From contig WRPF01000005.1 of NCBI GenBank assembly GCA_009773335.1, positions 1-64,000 of the forward strand: a DNA stretch of 64,000 nt, in the 5' to 3' direction. The notes under the pieces were generated by a model that ran no database searches, was not told where the DNA came from, and worked only from the letters and a program-made list of their open reading frames with translations. Position 1 is the stretch's first letter. Every line of letters starts with the position of its first letter. Below are positions 1 to 7,799 of this stretch, in pieces. The translations under genes were made by a program, and so were the position numbers. Source of the DNA: Caulobacteraceae bacterium. GTDB lineage: Bacteria; Pseudomonadota; Alphaproteobacteria; Caulobacterales; Aquidulcibacteraceae.

Positions 1-1035
1 TTGGCGGGCGTTTGCGTCATGGCCGGTCTCGCACTTGGCGGTTTCGCCTTCGCCGACGGCCCCGGCCCCGGCCCGCCCCCGGCGCCGCCCAAGGGCACCG
101 CACGCCCCGCAGCCGTGCCCCAAGGCGCCGTCGTCCAGCCTGACGGCTCCACCGTGCTGCCCAGCGGCGTGACCGCCCCGCCCGAACAGGTCGGCAGCAC
201 CGGCGACATTCCGCTGGCGAACGGCGCGATCCGCCTGTTCGTGCCGGCGACCTACTATTTCATGCCCGCGCCGGAAGCGCGCGCGCACCTGCAACGCATC
301 GGCGCACAGGCGCCTGCCGGCGAAGTGCTCGGCATGGTCGCGCCCGCCAACTCGCGCCCGCTGGACGACGCCTTCTGGGGTGCGGTGATCAGCTACAATC
401 CGCTGGGCCATGTCGCGGAAGAGCGCAGCGGACGGTTCACCGAGGCGGATTTCCCGGACGAAGTCCGCGCCGCACGTCCCGCGCCCGCGCCGCGCCTTGA
501 AGCTTTTGCGGTGCTGCCGGGCCACGATCCCGTCCGCCACGCCACATCATGGACAGAGCGCTACCCGGCCGCCAACGCAGCCGCGCGTTCCGTACGCTCC
601 GAGCAGCGCGTTCTGGGCCGGGAAGGCGTCGCGGGCGTCACCATCGACGGCCGCGCCGACCAGATCGCCACGATCACCGCCGCGCTGCCGGAGATCGGCC
701 GCATGATCACGTTCGCACCGGGCAAGGCCTATGGCGACTACGTCGCCGGGACCGACCCGCAACCGGCCTACGATCTCCCCAGCCTGCTGACGTTGAAGTC
801 CCGCCCCGCAGGCGCAGGCAAGACGCCCACCGCGGACACGGCGGCCGAGCCCGGAACGGCGCCTGCGCCGCTGCTCAACATGGCCGGGCTGACCAAGTGG
901 CTGCCTTGGGCGGGCGCGGGTCTCCTCGCGCTCGGGGTCATCCCGTGGCTTGTCGGTCGTTCGCGCCGACGTCGCGTGGTGGATGTCGATCCGAACCTCA
1001 CCCCGCCGGCCGAGACCGTCGAAAAAAAGGACTAG
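1..1035 (+). CDS. DUF2167 family membrane-anchored protein (5' end probably outside window)
   Basis: The protein (344 residues visible) matches the DUF2167 family. A hydrophobic export signal (residues 1-18) and a proline-rich linker precede the family core at residues 68-265, with 'ATYYFM', 'GMVAP', 'ISYNPLGHV', 'VLGREGV' and a late 'GKAYGDYVAGTD' block. A membrane segment (about 296-316) followed by an Arg-rich stretch lies near the C-terminus, as usual for the family. The function of DUF2167 proteins is not established, and the topology suggests a periplasmic domain tethered to the inner membrane. The reading frame is open at base 1 (TTG), so the true start may lie upstream. It converges on the Rieske gene, ending only 3 bases from it. 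Confidence 0.75.
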   Translation: MAGVCVMAGLALGGFAFADGPGPGPPPAPPKGTARPAAVPQGAVVQPDGSTVLPSGVTAPPEQVGSTGDIPLANGAIRLFVPATYYFMPAPEARAHLQRIGAQAPAGEVLGMVAPANSRPLDDAFWGAVISYNPLGHVAEERSGRFTEADFPDEVRAARPAPAPRLEAFAVLPGHDPVRHATSWTERYPAANAAARSVRSEQRVLGREGVAGVTIDGRADQIATITAALPEIGRMITFAPGKAYGDYVAGTDPQPAYDLPSLLTLKSRPAGAGKTPTADTAAEPGTAPAPLLNMAGLTKWLPWAGAGLLALGVIPWLVGRSRRRRVVDVDPNLTPPAETVEKKD

Positions 1036-1379
1036 GCGGCGTAGATCACGCCATTGCGCGTCTGGACCGGGAACGGCGCTAGTCCGCTCCGTGCGGGCCC
1101 GCCGACGCAGACGCCGTCCTCAAGGCGAAAACTCGCGCCGTGCGCCGAGCAGACGAGATACTTGCGCTCCAGCATCACCACCCGTCCATCCGGCCGCTCC
1201 ATCGGCTGGCGCGCGTGCGGGCAGTCGTTCTCATAGGCGACGATCAGGTCGCCGCGTCTCACGATGACGAGCGAGAAGAGCGCATCGCCCGAGCGGAAAT
1301 CGACCGCGCGTGCTTCGGGGTCGCCGATGTCTGCGATAGGCAGCAACAGCGCGCCCGGCGCTGGTCGCGCCGGATTCAT
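1032..1379 (-). CDS. Rieske [2Fe-2S] domain protein
   Basis: A small protein of 115 residues that is essentially one Rieske domain. The cluster ligands are visible as 'CPHARQP' (C53, H55) and 'CSAHGASF' (C77, H80), the C-x-H...C-x-x-H pattern of ferredoxin-type Rieske proteins. It probably serves as an electron carrier or as a subunit for an oxygenase encoded elsewhere. It lies directly downstream of gpsA on the same strand. I took the ATG at 1379. An in-frame GTG at 1397 overlaps the gpsA stop (TAGTG) and would add six residues, so translational coupling is possible. Confidence 0.8.
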   Translation of the reverse strand: MNPARPAPGALLLPIADIGDPEARAVDFRSGDALFSLVIVRRGDLIVAYENDCPHARQPMERPDGRVVMLERKYLVCSAHGASFRLEDGVCVGGPARSGLAPFPVQTRNGVIYAA

Positions 1380-1396
1380 CGGCGCCGGCGCGCCCA

Positions 1397-2416
1397 CTAG
1401 ACGCCTTCGGACCGGAACGGGCGCGCCAGCAGCGCGACGATCGCCGCGTCCACATCGATGCGCCCAGCGATCACGGCGTCCACCGCCGCGCAGATCGGCA
1501 TTTCGATGCCGTGCTTCGCCGCCAGCGCCACCACCGCCGGCGCCGACGCCGCGCCTTCGGCCACCGAGCGCCGCTCGCCCAGCACATCGGCCGCCGAACG
1601 CCCTTCGCCGAGCGCTGCGCCGAGCGACATGTTGCGCGACGTGAGGCTGGAGCAGGTGAGCACCAGATCGCCGAGACCGCACAGGCCCGACAGCGTTTCC
1701 TGCCGCCCCCCGAGCGCGAGGCCGAGCCGACAGAGTTCCGCGAACCCGCGGGTGATGAGCGCCGCGCGGGCGCCATCGCCGAGCTTGCGGCCCTCGGCGA
1801 TCCCGCAGGCAATGGCGATCACGTTTTTCACAGCGCCCCCGATCTCAGCGCCGATGAGATCATCGGTGAGATAGGGCCGGAAAGTTGGACGTCCGATGGC
1901 GGCGACAAGCGCCGCGCCAAGCGCGGGGTCGCGACAGGCGATGGTCGTCGCCGTCGGCAGGCCCTGCACGACGTCCCGCGCGAATCCGGGCCCAGAAAGA
2001 ACCGCAGCCCGCACGTCCGGCGCCTCCGCCGCCAGCACCTCCGTCATCAGCGCCAGGGAGCCCTGCTCAATCCCCTTGGCGCACAGGACGATGGGCATGC
2101 CTGAAGGCAGATGGCCGGCGAGCCGTTTCAGCGTCGGCCGCAGATGCTGGGCAGGCGTCACCGCGAGAACCGCGTCCATCCCGGCGAGCGCGGTCATGTC
2201 GGTCGTGGCGCGGATTCGGTCGTCAAGCCTGTGGCCGGGCAGATAGAGAGGATTTTCCCGGGTTTCGTTGATCGCGGCGACCACGTCGGGCTCGAAGGCC
2301 CACAGCAGCACCTCCCGCCCCGCACCGGCGGCGATTTGGGCAAGAGCTGTCCCCCAGGCGCCGCCGCCCAGGACGCCGATCCGCTGCAGGTCGTCTGATT
2401 CGATTGAACTCTTCAT
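1397..2416 (-). CDS. gpsA: NAD(P)-dependent glycerol-3-phosphate dehydrogenase
   Basis: Reduces dihydroxyacetone phosphate to sn-glycerol 3-phosphate, the head group precursor of phospholipids, in the cytosol. The 339-residue protein has the Rossmann motif '[13 protein letters not shown]' at residues 13-25, the substrate region 'CAKGIE' and the C-terminal GpsA signature around '[16 protein letters not shown]', whose lysine is catalytic in the family. Length is normal. It is transcribed away from the TetR gene at 2452, with only 35 bases between the start codons. That gap and the first codons carry an operator-like inverted repeat (2415-2428), so the regulator could influence gpsA. Confidence 0.95.
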   Translation of the reverse strand: MKSSIESDDLQRIGVLGGGAWGTALAQIAAGAGREVLLWAFEPDVVAAINETRENPLYLPGHRLDDRIRATTDMTALAGMDAVLAVTPAQHLRPTLKRLAGHLPSGMPIVLCAKGIEQGSLALMTEVLAAEAPDVRAAVLSGPGFARDVVQGLPTATTIACRDPALGAALVAAIGRPTFRPYLTDDLIGAEIGGAVKNVIAIACGIAEGRKLGDGARAALITRGFAELCRLGLALGGRQETLSGLCGLGDLVLTCSSLTSRNMSLGAALGEGRSAADVLGERRSVAEGAASAPAVVALAAKHGIEMPICAAVDAVIAGRIDVDAAIVALLARPFRSEGV

Positions 2417-2428
2417 TGATCGTTCAAT
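2415..2428. promoter_or_regulatory. Candidate TetR operator between gpsA and tetR
   Basis: ATTGATCGTTCAAT has perfect 5-bp inverted arms (ATTGA/TCAAT) around TCGT, and a wider pair ATTGAAC/GTTCAAT (2403-2409, 2422-2428) surrounds it. A close relative, ATTGATCATCGAAT, occurs at 3115-3128 in front of the microprotein genes. Both copies are preceded by TTC. The location overlaps the gpsA start codon and the tetR leader, as expected for an autoregulatory site. No binding data are available. Confidence 0.45.
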
Positions 2429-2451
2429 TCACAAAGCGTAAGGTGGACTTC

Positions 2452-3084
2452 ATGGACGAGAAAGCTGAGACCCGCGAACGCATCCTCCACGCTGCGATGA
2501 CTCGCATCAAGCATTATGGGTACGGCAAAACCACGATGGCGGAAATCGCCGCCGATTGTGGAATGTCGCCCGGCAACATCTATCGCTTCTTCGAGGCCAA
2601 GATCGACATCGCCGAGGCGATGGCGCGCCGGCACTATTCGGAAAACCAGCTGGAAAGCGCCGCCATCGCACGCCGCAAGGACATCCAGCCGGACGAACGC
2701 CTGCGCGAAATCTTCTTCAAACGCATGCGGGACAACTACAATCTCTTCCACGAGAACGCGAAAATCCTGGAAGTGGCCGAGGTGCTAGGCCGGGAACGAC
2801 CCATGTTCTCCAACGAGCAGCTGGCCCACGACCGCGTGTTCCTTTCGGCGCTGCTGGAAGAAGGCGCCGATCAGGGCCTGTTCATGACCGGCGACTACGA
2901 GTTCATCGCCGAGATGCTGCAGTCCGCCACGGTGAAGTTCTCGATCCCGCAGCTCTTCAGCCAGCTGACCCTACCCAAGCTCGAGCGCGAACTGGGCGGC
3001 GTTCTCGACCTCCTCCTGAACGGGCTCTACGCCCGCCCGGAAGCACGGAGCGCGGCGTCGCCGAAGGCGCGAGTCGACGCTTGA
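2452..3084 (+). CDS. TetR/AcrR family transcriptional regulator
   Basis: A 210-residue DNA-binding regulator. The N-terminal helix-turn-helix reads 'TTMAEIAADCGMSPGNIYRF' (about residues 27-46), the classic TetR recognition module, and the rest is an all-helical ligand and dimerisation domain. The ATG at 2452 is chosen because the family usually has 10-20 residues before the first helix; an in-frame start at 2404 would add 16 atypical residues. It is divergent from gpsA and followed by three microprotein genes. The shared operator-like repeats at 2415 and 3115 make autoregulation and control of those small genes the simplest model (inference). The ligand is unknown. Confidence 0.85.
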   Translation: MDEKAETRERILHAAMTRIKHYGYGKTTMAEIAADCGMSPGNIYRFFEAKIDIAEAMARRHYSENQLESAAIARRKDIQPDERLREIFFKRMRDNYNLFHENAKILEVAEVLGRERPMFSNEQLAHDRVFLSALLEEGADQGLFMTGDYEFIAEMLQSATVKFSIPQLFSQLTLPKLERELGGVLDLLLNGLYARPEARSAASPKARVDA

Positions 3085-3111
3085 GAGAAAAATTGAACAA
3101 AATCGAATTTA

Positions 3112-3146
3112 TTCATTGATCATCGAATAGCTTCGTGTCATATAAG
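3112..3146 (+). promoter_or_regulatory. Candidate promoter and TetR operator for the microprotein genes
   Basis: TTCATTGATCATCGAAT (3112-3128) repeats the tetR/gpsA operator (TTCATTGATC plus a similar right arm, 14 of 17 positions). It contains TTGATC (3116-3121) as a possible -35 element. CATATA (3139-3144, 17-bp spacing) or TATAAG (3141-3146) could be the -10. An operator over the -35 of the first microprotein gene would fit TetR repression. This is inferred from sequence only. Confidence 0.4.
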
Positions 3147-3181
3147 GGTCACGGCGATGACGCCGCCCCGGAGACGAAGCC

Positions 3182-3304
3182 ATGACCCCGACCCAATCGA
3201 ACCTGCCGATGTCGCTGCGCCTGAGCGCGCTCGTGCTCGGCTTCATCGCGGTCGCCGCAGCCATGCTGCCGCTCTTCCAGGCGGCCGGCGCTGTCATCGC
3301 CTGA
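3182..3304 (+). CDS. Microprotein 1, single transmembrane segment (40 aa)
   Basis: A short reading frame with a good ribosome site (GGAGACGAAG, about 5 bases before ATG). The 40-residue product has a short polar N-terminus with one Arg (R13), then a continuous hydrophobic span from about residue 15 to the end, finishing 'MLPLFQAAGAVIA'. It resembles the two following microproteins in size, layout and a proline-containing motif near the C-terminus (LPLFQ / LPAIE / TPLLQ). I do not recognise a family. It is probably a small inner-membrane protein, perhaps a modulator of a larger membrane protein. The three tandem related frames with Shine-Dalgarno sites argue that it is real. Confidence 0.55.
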   Translation: MTPTQSNLPMSLRLSALVLGFIAVAAAMLPLFQAAGAVIA

Positions 3305-3345
3305 CCGCTCCTGCGTCCCCCAATATCTCTCTCAGGAGACCCGAC

Positions 3346-3465
3346 ATGACCGCCCGCAAAGCCGCCGCCTACTTTCACCAGTTCGGCACCGTTCTCATCG
3401 CTGTCGCCGCCGGCAGCTTCGTCGTACTGCCCGCCATTGAGATCATTCGCAGCTTGGCGGGCTGA
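3346..3465 (+). CDS. Microprotein 2, single transmembrane segment (39 aa)
   Basis: A 39-residue frame preceded by CAGGAG 8 bases before its ATG. The N-terminus is basic ('MTARKAAAYFHQF'), followed by a hydrophobic span (about residues 14-33) and the tail 'LPAIEIIRSLAG'. It aligns with microproteins 1 and 3 in having the hydrophobic run broken by a proline about 12 residues from the end. It lies 41 bases after microprotein 1 and is probably co-transcribed with it. No known family is recognised. A positive-inside orientation with the N-terminus in the cytoplasm is expected. Confidence 0.55.
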   Translation: MTARKAAAYFHQFGTVLIAVAAGSFVVLPAIEIIRSLAG

Positions 3466-3674
3466 AGATCGACCGATCATGCTGCGGTTGCGAAATACGC
3501 GTAAACGGATCAAATCGATCCAGATTCGTTGAAATTGCAGATCTGTACGCCATGTAACATGCAATTCCGCATAACTGGCCCACCAACTCGGGTGTTTCGC
3601 GAATTTTGGCGATGCGTCATAACCCGTCTCGCTGCAGACGTTCGCAAATGCAGCAAAATAGAGGAGGCTTCACC

Positions 3675-3791
3675 ATGAGCCAGGATTTGAACCCGAAGAC
3701 CCTTCGTGCGCTGGCGATCATCGTCGCCGCGGTGGTCTTTGCGGCTGCGGCCACGCCGCTCCTGCAAATGGCCGCGTTCGTGATGGCCTGA
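3675..3791 (+). CDS. Microprotein 3, single transmembrane segment (38 aa)
   Basis: A 38-residue frame with a strong ribosome site (GAGGAGG, about 7 bases before ATG). The polar N-terminus 'MSQDLNPKTLR' leads into a hydrophobic span that ends 'TPLLQMAAFVMA', closely matching the end of microprotein 1 ('LPLFQAAGAVIA'). It is separated from microprotein 2 by 209 bases holding small inverted repeats (for example GGATC/GATCC at 3517-3531), so it may have its own promoter. A clear terminator follows. No function is known to me. Paralogy with 1 and 2 is inferred from pattern, not from a computed alignment. Confidence 0.6.
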   Translation: MSQDLNPKTLRALAIIVAAVVFAAAATPLLQMAAFVMA

Positions 3792-3828
3792 TAGGCCCCA
3801 CGACGCACGACCAGAGACCGTGAAGATA

Positions 3829-3868
3829 GGGCGGGCAGCGATACGGCTGCCCGCCCTTTCTGATTCTT
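3829..3868 (+). terminator. Rho-independent terminator after microprotein 3
   Basis: A perfect 10-bp stem GGGCGGGCAG/CTGCCCGCCC (3829-3838 and 3847-3856) with an 8-base loop, followed by a T-rich run (TTTCTGATTCTT). It ends the microprotein transcript and lies just beyond the 3' end of tsaD on the other strand. Confidence 0.8.
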
Positions 3869-3880
3869 GCCGCCCGGGTT

Positions 3881-4981
3881 TCAGGCCTTCGCGCCCTTGC
3901 GGCCAGGTGTGTGGACTGGCCGTTCCGCAGCTGCGGCGGCGTCCAGCGGCCAGCGCGCCCGGGCCGGCGCATCGAGCCCATCGATCAGCCCCGCCGCGAG
4001 CCGCTCCGCCCCCGCCAGCGCGATCATGGCAGCGTTGTCGGTGCAGTAGCGTAGGGGCGGCGCGAAAAATTCCACGTCCCGTTCAGCCGCCAGCGCCTCC
4101 AGCCGCGCTCGCAGCGGCCCGTTCGCCGCGACGCCACCCGCAACCACGAGGCGCTCGGTCCCCGGGCCGGCCATGGTCAACGCGTTCCATGCCCGGTCCG
4201 CGATCACATCGACGACCGCCGCCTGGAAGCTCGCCGCCAGATCGGCGCGATCCTGATCGGTCATGGCCGGCATCGCCTGCGCCGTCCGCAGCACGGCGGT
4301 CTTTAGCCCGGCGAAGGAGAGGTCGCAGCCCGGCCGTCCCAGGAAAGCCCGCGGCAGTGGAAACCGTGCGGGATCGCCTGTCCGCGCAGCCCGCTCCACC
4401 GCCGGCCCGCCTGGAAATCCGAGGCCGAGCACCTTGGCCGCCTTGTCGAACGCCTCGCCCGCCGCATCGTCGACCGTAGAGCCGAGCCGCCGGTACCTCC
4501 CCAGCCCCTCCACCGCCAGAAACTGGCAATGCCCGCCCGAGGCCAACAGCAGGAGGTAGGGAAACGGCAGATCCGCCGCGAGGCGCGGCGACAGCACATG
4601 CCCTTCAAGGTGATTGATGGCGATCAGCGGCAGCCCGCGCGCCAGCGCGATGGCCTTGCCCGTCATCAGCCCAACCATCACTCCGCCGATTAGCCCCGGC
4701 CCCGCCGTGGCGGCGACGCCATCGAGGTCGGCGAAACCGAGACCCGCCTGCGCCATGGCCGAGGCGATCACCGCGTCGAGCTTTTCCACGTGCGAGCGCG
4801 CGGCGATTTCCGGCACCACGCCGCCATAGGGTGCGTGTTCCTCGATCTGGGTCCAGACCACGTCGGCGAGCACCTCCACCCGCCCATCAGCGAGCCGCAC
4901 GACCGCCGCGGCGGTTTCGTCGCAGCTCGTCTCGATGCCGAGGACCGTCGCCGGGGGTAAGAGGGGTTGCTTCACTGGCAT
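3881..4981 (-). CDS. tsaD: tRNA N6-adenosine threonylcarbamoyltransferase TsaD
   Basis: Catalytic subunit that transfers threonylcarbamoyl from threonylcarbamoyl-AMP to A37 of ANN-decoding tRNAs, acting with TsaB and TsaE. The 366-residue protein shows the N-terminal ASKHA signature '[14 protein letters not shown]' (14-27), the metal-binding pair in 'HLEGH' (H124, H128), the glycine-rich '[11 protein letters not shown]' and '[19 protein letters not shown]'. Length is normal with a few extra C-terminal residues. It is divergent from hemC with 42 bases between starts, an arrangement common in Alphaproteobacteria. Confidence 0.96.
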   Translation of the reverse strand: MPVKQPLLPPATVLGIETSCDETAAAVVRLADGRVEVLADVVWTQIEEHAPYGGVVPEIAARSHVEKLDAVIASAMAQAGLGFADLDGVAATAGPGLIGGVMVGLMTGKAIALARGLPLIAINHLEGHVLSPRLAADLPFPYLLLLASGGHCQFLAVEGLGRYRRLGSTVDDAAGEAFDKAAKVLGLGFPGGPAVERAARTGDPARFPLPRAFLGRPGCDLSFAGLKTAVLRTAQAMPAMTDQDRADLAASFQAAVVDVIADRAWNALTMAGPGTERLVVAGGVAANGPLRARLEALAAERDVEFFAPPLRYCTDNAAMIALAGAERLAAGLIDGLDAPARARWPLDAAAAAERPVHTPGRKGAKA

Positions 4982-5023
4982 GTGCGCCCGATAGCTGGCG
5001 CGAATTTGGGTTCACGCCAAGTC

Positions 5024-5971
5024 ATGACACGCATTTACCGCATAGGCGCACGTTCTTCGCCGCTCTCGATGACGCAGACCCGCCGCGTGCAATCGCGCGT
5101 GGCCGAGGCGTTGAAGCTCGAGCCGAACGAGCAGGATCACCGCGTCCCGTTGTTCCCGGTGATGACCACCGGCGACAAGATCACCGACCGCCGCCTCATC
5201 GAGGCCGGCGGCAAGGGCCTTTTCACCAAGGAACTCGACGAAGCGCTGCTCGACCACCGCATCGACATGGCGGTGCATTCGCTGAAGGATCTGCCCACGC
5301 GCTTGCCGAACGGCATCGTGCTCGCCTGCATTCCGGAACGCGCCGATCCGCGCGACGCCTTCATCTGCCTCAAGGCGAAGACGCTCGCGGACCTGCCCGC
5401 GGGCGCTGTCGTCGGCACGGCGAGCCTGCGCCGCCAGGCGCAACTGCTGCACGCGCGGCCGGACCTCGTCGTGAAGACATTGCGCGGCAACGTGGAGACG
5501 CGCTTGCGCAAGATCGAGGAGGGCGAATTCGACGCGACCTTCCTCGCGCTTTCGGGCCTTGAACGCCTCGGTCTCGCGGATCGCGTCGCAAGTCTCGTCG
5601 ATCCGGTCGCGATGCCGCCCGCCGCTGGACAAGGCGCGCTCGCGGTGACGGCGCGCGCGGATGACGCCGAAATGCGCGGCATTCTCGAAGCGCTCGAAGA
5701 CAAGGCCGGCGCCATCGAAACGGCGGCGGAGCGGGCGTTTCTGGCAGCGCTCGACGGCTCGTGCCGCACGCCTATCGCTGCACACGCAACGCTCGGAGAC
5801 ACCGGCCTCGCGTTTCTCGGCGAGGCGCTCACGACCGACGGCGCGCAATGCTGGCGGCGCAGCGAGACGATCCCGCGCACCGCCGATCTGCTTGGCGCCG
5901 CCATCACGCTGGGCGATCGTCTCGGCCGGTCGATCCGCGCGGAAGCGGGCGACAAGATCGTGCGCGACTGA
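5024..5971 (+). CDS. hemC: Hydroxymethylbilane synthase (porphobilinogen deaminase)
   Basis: Polymerises four porphobilinogen molecules to hydroxymethylbilane in tetrapyrrole synthesis. The 315-residue protein has 'IGARSSPLSMTQ', the catalytic Asp in 'HSLKDLPT' (D89), the Arg-rich 'GTASLRRQAQL' and 'LRGNVETRL', and the dipyrromethane cofactor attachment Cys in 'DGSCRTP' (C247). ATG 5024 gives the family's usual N-terminus; an earlier in-frame start at 4967 would run into the tsaD start. It forms an operon with hemD, six bases downstream. Confidence 0.96.
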   Translation: MTRIYRIGARSSPLSMTQTRRVQSRVAEALKLEPNEQDHRVPLFPVMTTGDKITDRRLIEAGGKGLFTKELDEALLDHRIDMAVHSLKDLPTRLPNGIVLACIPERADPRDAFICLKAKTLADLPAGAVVGTASLRRQAQLLHARPDLVVKTLRGNVETRLRKIEEGEFDATFLALSGLERLGLADRVASLVDPVAMPPAAGQGALAVTARADDAEMRGILEALEDKAGAIETAAERAFLAALDGSCRTPIAAHATLGDTGLAFLGEALTTDGAQCWRRSETIPRTADLLGAAITLGDRLGRSIRAEAGDKIVRD

Positions 5972-5976
5972 CGGGC

Positions 5977-6693
5977 ATGGCGCGCGTGCTCGTCACCCGC
6001 GCGGAACCGGGCGCATCGGAGACCGCATCGCGTCTTCGCGCGATGGGGTGCGAAGCGATCGTCACGCCGCTGCTGACGATCGAGCCGGTCGCGGTGAGCA
6101 CGGACATCGCGGGGTTTCAAGCCGTTCTGTTCACCAGCGCCAACGGCGTGGCGGCGTTTGCACGCGTGACGCCAGATCGCGCCCTGCCCGCCTATTGCGT
6201 CGGGGACGCCACCGGCGATGCGGCGCGGGTTGAAGGATTCGCCGACGTCCGCGTGGCGGGCGGCGACGTCGGCGCGCTTGCAGCGTTCGTCGCCGCCTCC
6301 GCGCGACCGGACGCTGGCCCCCTCCTGCACGCGGCGGGCGCGGACCTCGCTGGCGATCTCATGGGCGCGCTGGAGGCGCTTGGTTTCACGGTGGATCGCC
6401 GCATCTTCTACCGCGCGGTGGCGGCCGAAGCGCTGCCGCCCGACCTCGAAGCGGCGCTCGCGGCCGATCCGCCCATGATCGACATCATCCTGTTTCACAG
6501 CGCGCGCGCCGCCCAGGCATTCGCCCGTTGCGCGAAACCGCAAGCGCGCCTGAACCGAATCACGGCGCTGTGCCTGAGTGACGCCGTGGCGACCGCCGCG
6601 CGCGTGCGCGAATGGCGCGCAGTCGTTGCGGCCCAAGAGCCACGCGAGGCGACTCTTCTGGCGCTTGTCCCCGCAGTTCCTGTGGAAATTTAA
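5977..6693 (+). CDS. hemD: Uroporphyrinogen-III synthase
   Basis: Cyclises hydroxymethylbilane with inversion of ring D to give uroporphyrinogen III. The 238-residue protein begins 'MARVLVTRAEPGASETASRL' and keeps the sparse HemD landmarks: 'FTSANGV' near residue 50, 'CVGDATGDAAR', and 'IILFHSARAAQAF' in the second lobe. HemD sequences diverge strongly, so the identification also rests on position between hemC and the mitofilin-like and hemY genes, the standard alphaproteobacterial order. Confidence 0.9.
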   Translation: MARVLVTRAEPGASETASRLRAMGCEAIVTPLLTIEPVAVSTDIAGFQAVLFTSANGVAAFARVTPDRALPAYCVGDATGDAARVEGFADVRVAGGDVGALAAFVAASARPDAGPLLHAAGADLAGDLMGALEALGFTVDRRIFYRAVAAEALPPDLEAALAADPPMIDIILFHSARAAQAFARCAKPQARLNRITALCLSDAVATAARVREWRAVVAAQEPREATLLALVPAVPVEI

Positions 6694-6800
6694 GTCTCGC
6701 CGCTGGCGAACACCTATAATGAGGGCGAGCCGAATCGGCGGGGAATCGCGTCGACTGGGCAGCCGACTTGGCAGCCGACTGGGCAACTGCAGGGGTGACT

Positions 6801-7799
6801 ATGAGCGCAAGCGATCAGGCAGAACGCGGTCGCGACGAGCCGATCGACGCTGAATGGGAGCCGGCGGACCGCAAGCGGTCACGGCGCCGCGAATCGTCCG
6901 GCGACAACAGCGTCGGCATCGGCACGGCGATCACCCTGTCCGTCGTGGCGGCGTTCGCTGGCGCGGGCATGGGGGCCATCGCATCGCGTTCGGCCGTCTT
7001 CGGCCCGGCGCTCGACAGCATCGGCCCGGGCAAACTGAGCGTCGCGGATGGCGCTGCCGATCTCGGACCAGTCGATGCACGCCTGCGCCAGCTTGAATCG
7101 AAATTCGCCGCCGTCGAGACAGCGACCGGCGGCACAGACGGCGCAGCGATCACCGGGCGCATCATCTCGCTGCAGGAAACCGTCAACGGCCTGCAGACCC
7201 GCATCGGCGGCGCCGATCTCGCGGCCATGGCCGCGCAGGTGCAGCGCCTGCAGGCCGACACCGACACCATCCGCGCGCAATCGGAATCCGCCGCTATCGC
7301 CGCACGCGCCGCCTTCGCGGTGGCCGCTGCATCGGAAGCCGCGCGCGCATCGGGACCATTTGAACAAGCGTTCGCAACTCTCGAAACCATTCTCCCCGGC
7401 GATCCCAACATCGTGGCGCTCGCGCCGCTCGCCCGCGCCGGCGCGCCGTCGCGCCAGGAGCTGAAGGAACAGTTCGCCTCGATGGAAGACGACGTGGTGC
7501 GCGCCGCGCGCATCAGCGCCTCCGGCGCCGGCTTCTGGGGCCGCGTGCAGGCGTTTCTCGCGCAGTTCGTGACGATCCAGCGCACCGGTGAAGGCGATAC
7601 GCCCGTCGGCATGGTGGAGCGCGCCAGCGGCCGTCTCGCCAGCGACGACATCGCCGGCGCGGTCGCCGAGCTTTCCCGTCTCACCGGCCCCGCCGCGCAG
7701 GTCGCGGGGCCTTGGGTCCAACGCGCCCGCGCGCGTCTGGAAATCGACGCGCGGCTCGCCGCGATCCGCGCCGAACTCTCGCGAGGCCGCTCCTCATGA
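6801..7799 (+). CDS. Mitofilin/Mic60-like inner membrane protein
   Basis: A 332-residue protein with a charged cytoplasmic N-terminus (1-35), one membrane span around residues 38-62 and a long Ala-rich helical periplasmic region with coiled-coil character (about 85-190), then a conserved C-terminal block 'ASGAGFWGRVQAFLAQFVTIQRTGE'. This layout and the position between hemD and hemY match the alphaproteobacterial mitofilin-domain proteins, relatives of mitochondrial Mic60 implicated in shaping intracytoplasmic or inner membranes. The stop overlaps the hemY start (ATGA). A TATAAT at 6715-6720 could supply a promoter in addition to read-through from hemCD. Confidence 0.8.
   Translation: MSASDQAERGRDEPIDAEWEPADRKRSRRRESSGDNSVGIGTAITLSVVAAFAGAGMGAIASRSAVFGPALDSIGPGKLSVADGAADLGPVDARLRQLESKFAAVETATGGTDGAAITGRIISLQETVNGLQTRIGGADLAAMAAQVQRLQADTDTIRAQSESAAIAARAAFAVAAASEAARASGPFEQAFATLETILPGDPNIVALAPLARAGAPSRQELKEQFASMEDDVVRAARISASGAGFWGRVQAFLAQFVTIQRTGEGDTPVGMVERASGRLASDDIAGAVAELSRLTGPAAQVAGPWVQRARARLEIDARLAAIRAELSRGRSS

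Noticed and set aside
5137-6786. 549-codon minus-strand frame opposite hemC and hemD
   Set aside because: Shadow frame with Arg/Ser-rich composition; both heme genes are certain.
6754-6793. Short tandem repeat GGCAGCCGACT before the mitofilin-like gene
   Set aside because: Only two and a half imperfect units; too short to treat as a functional repeat.
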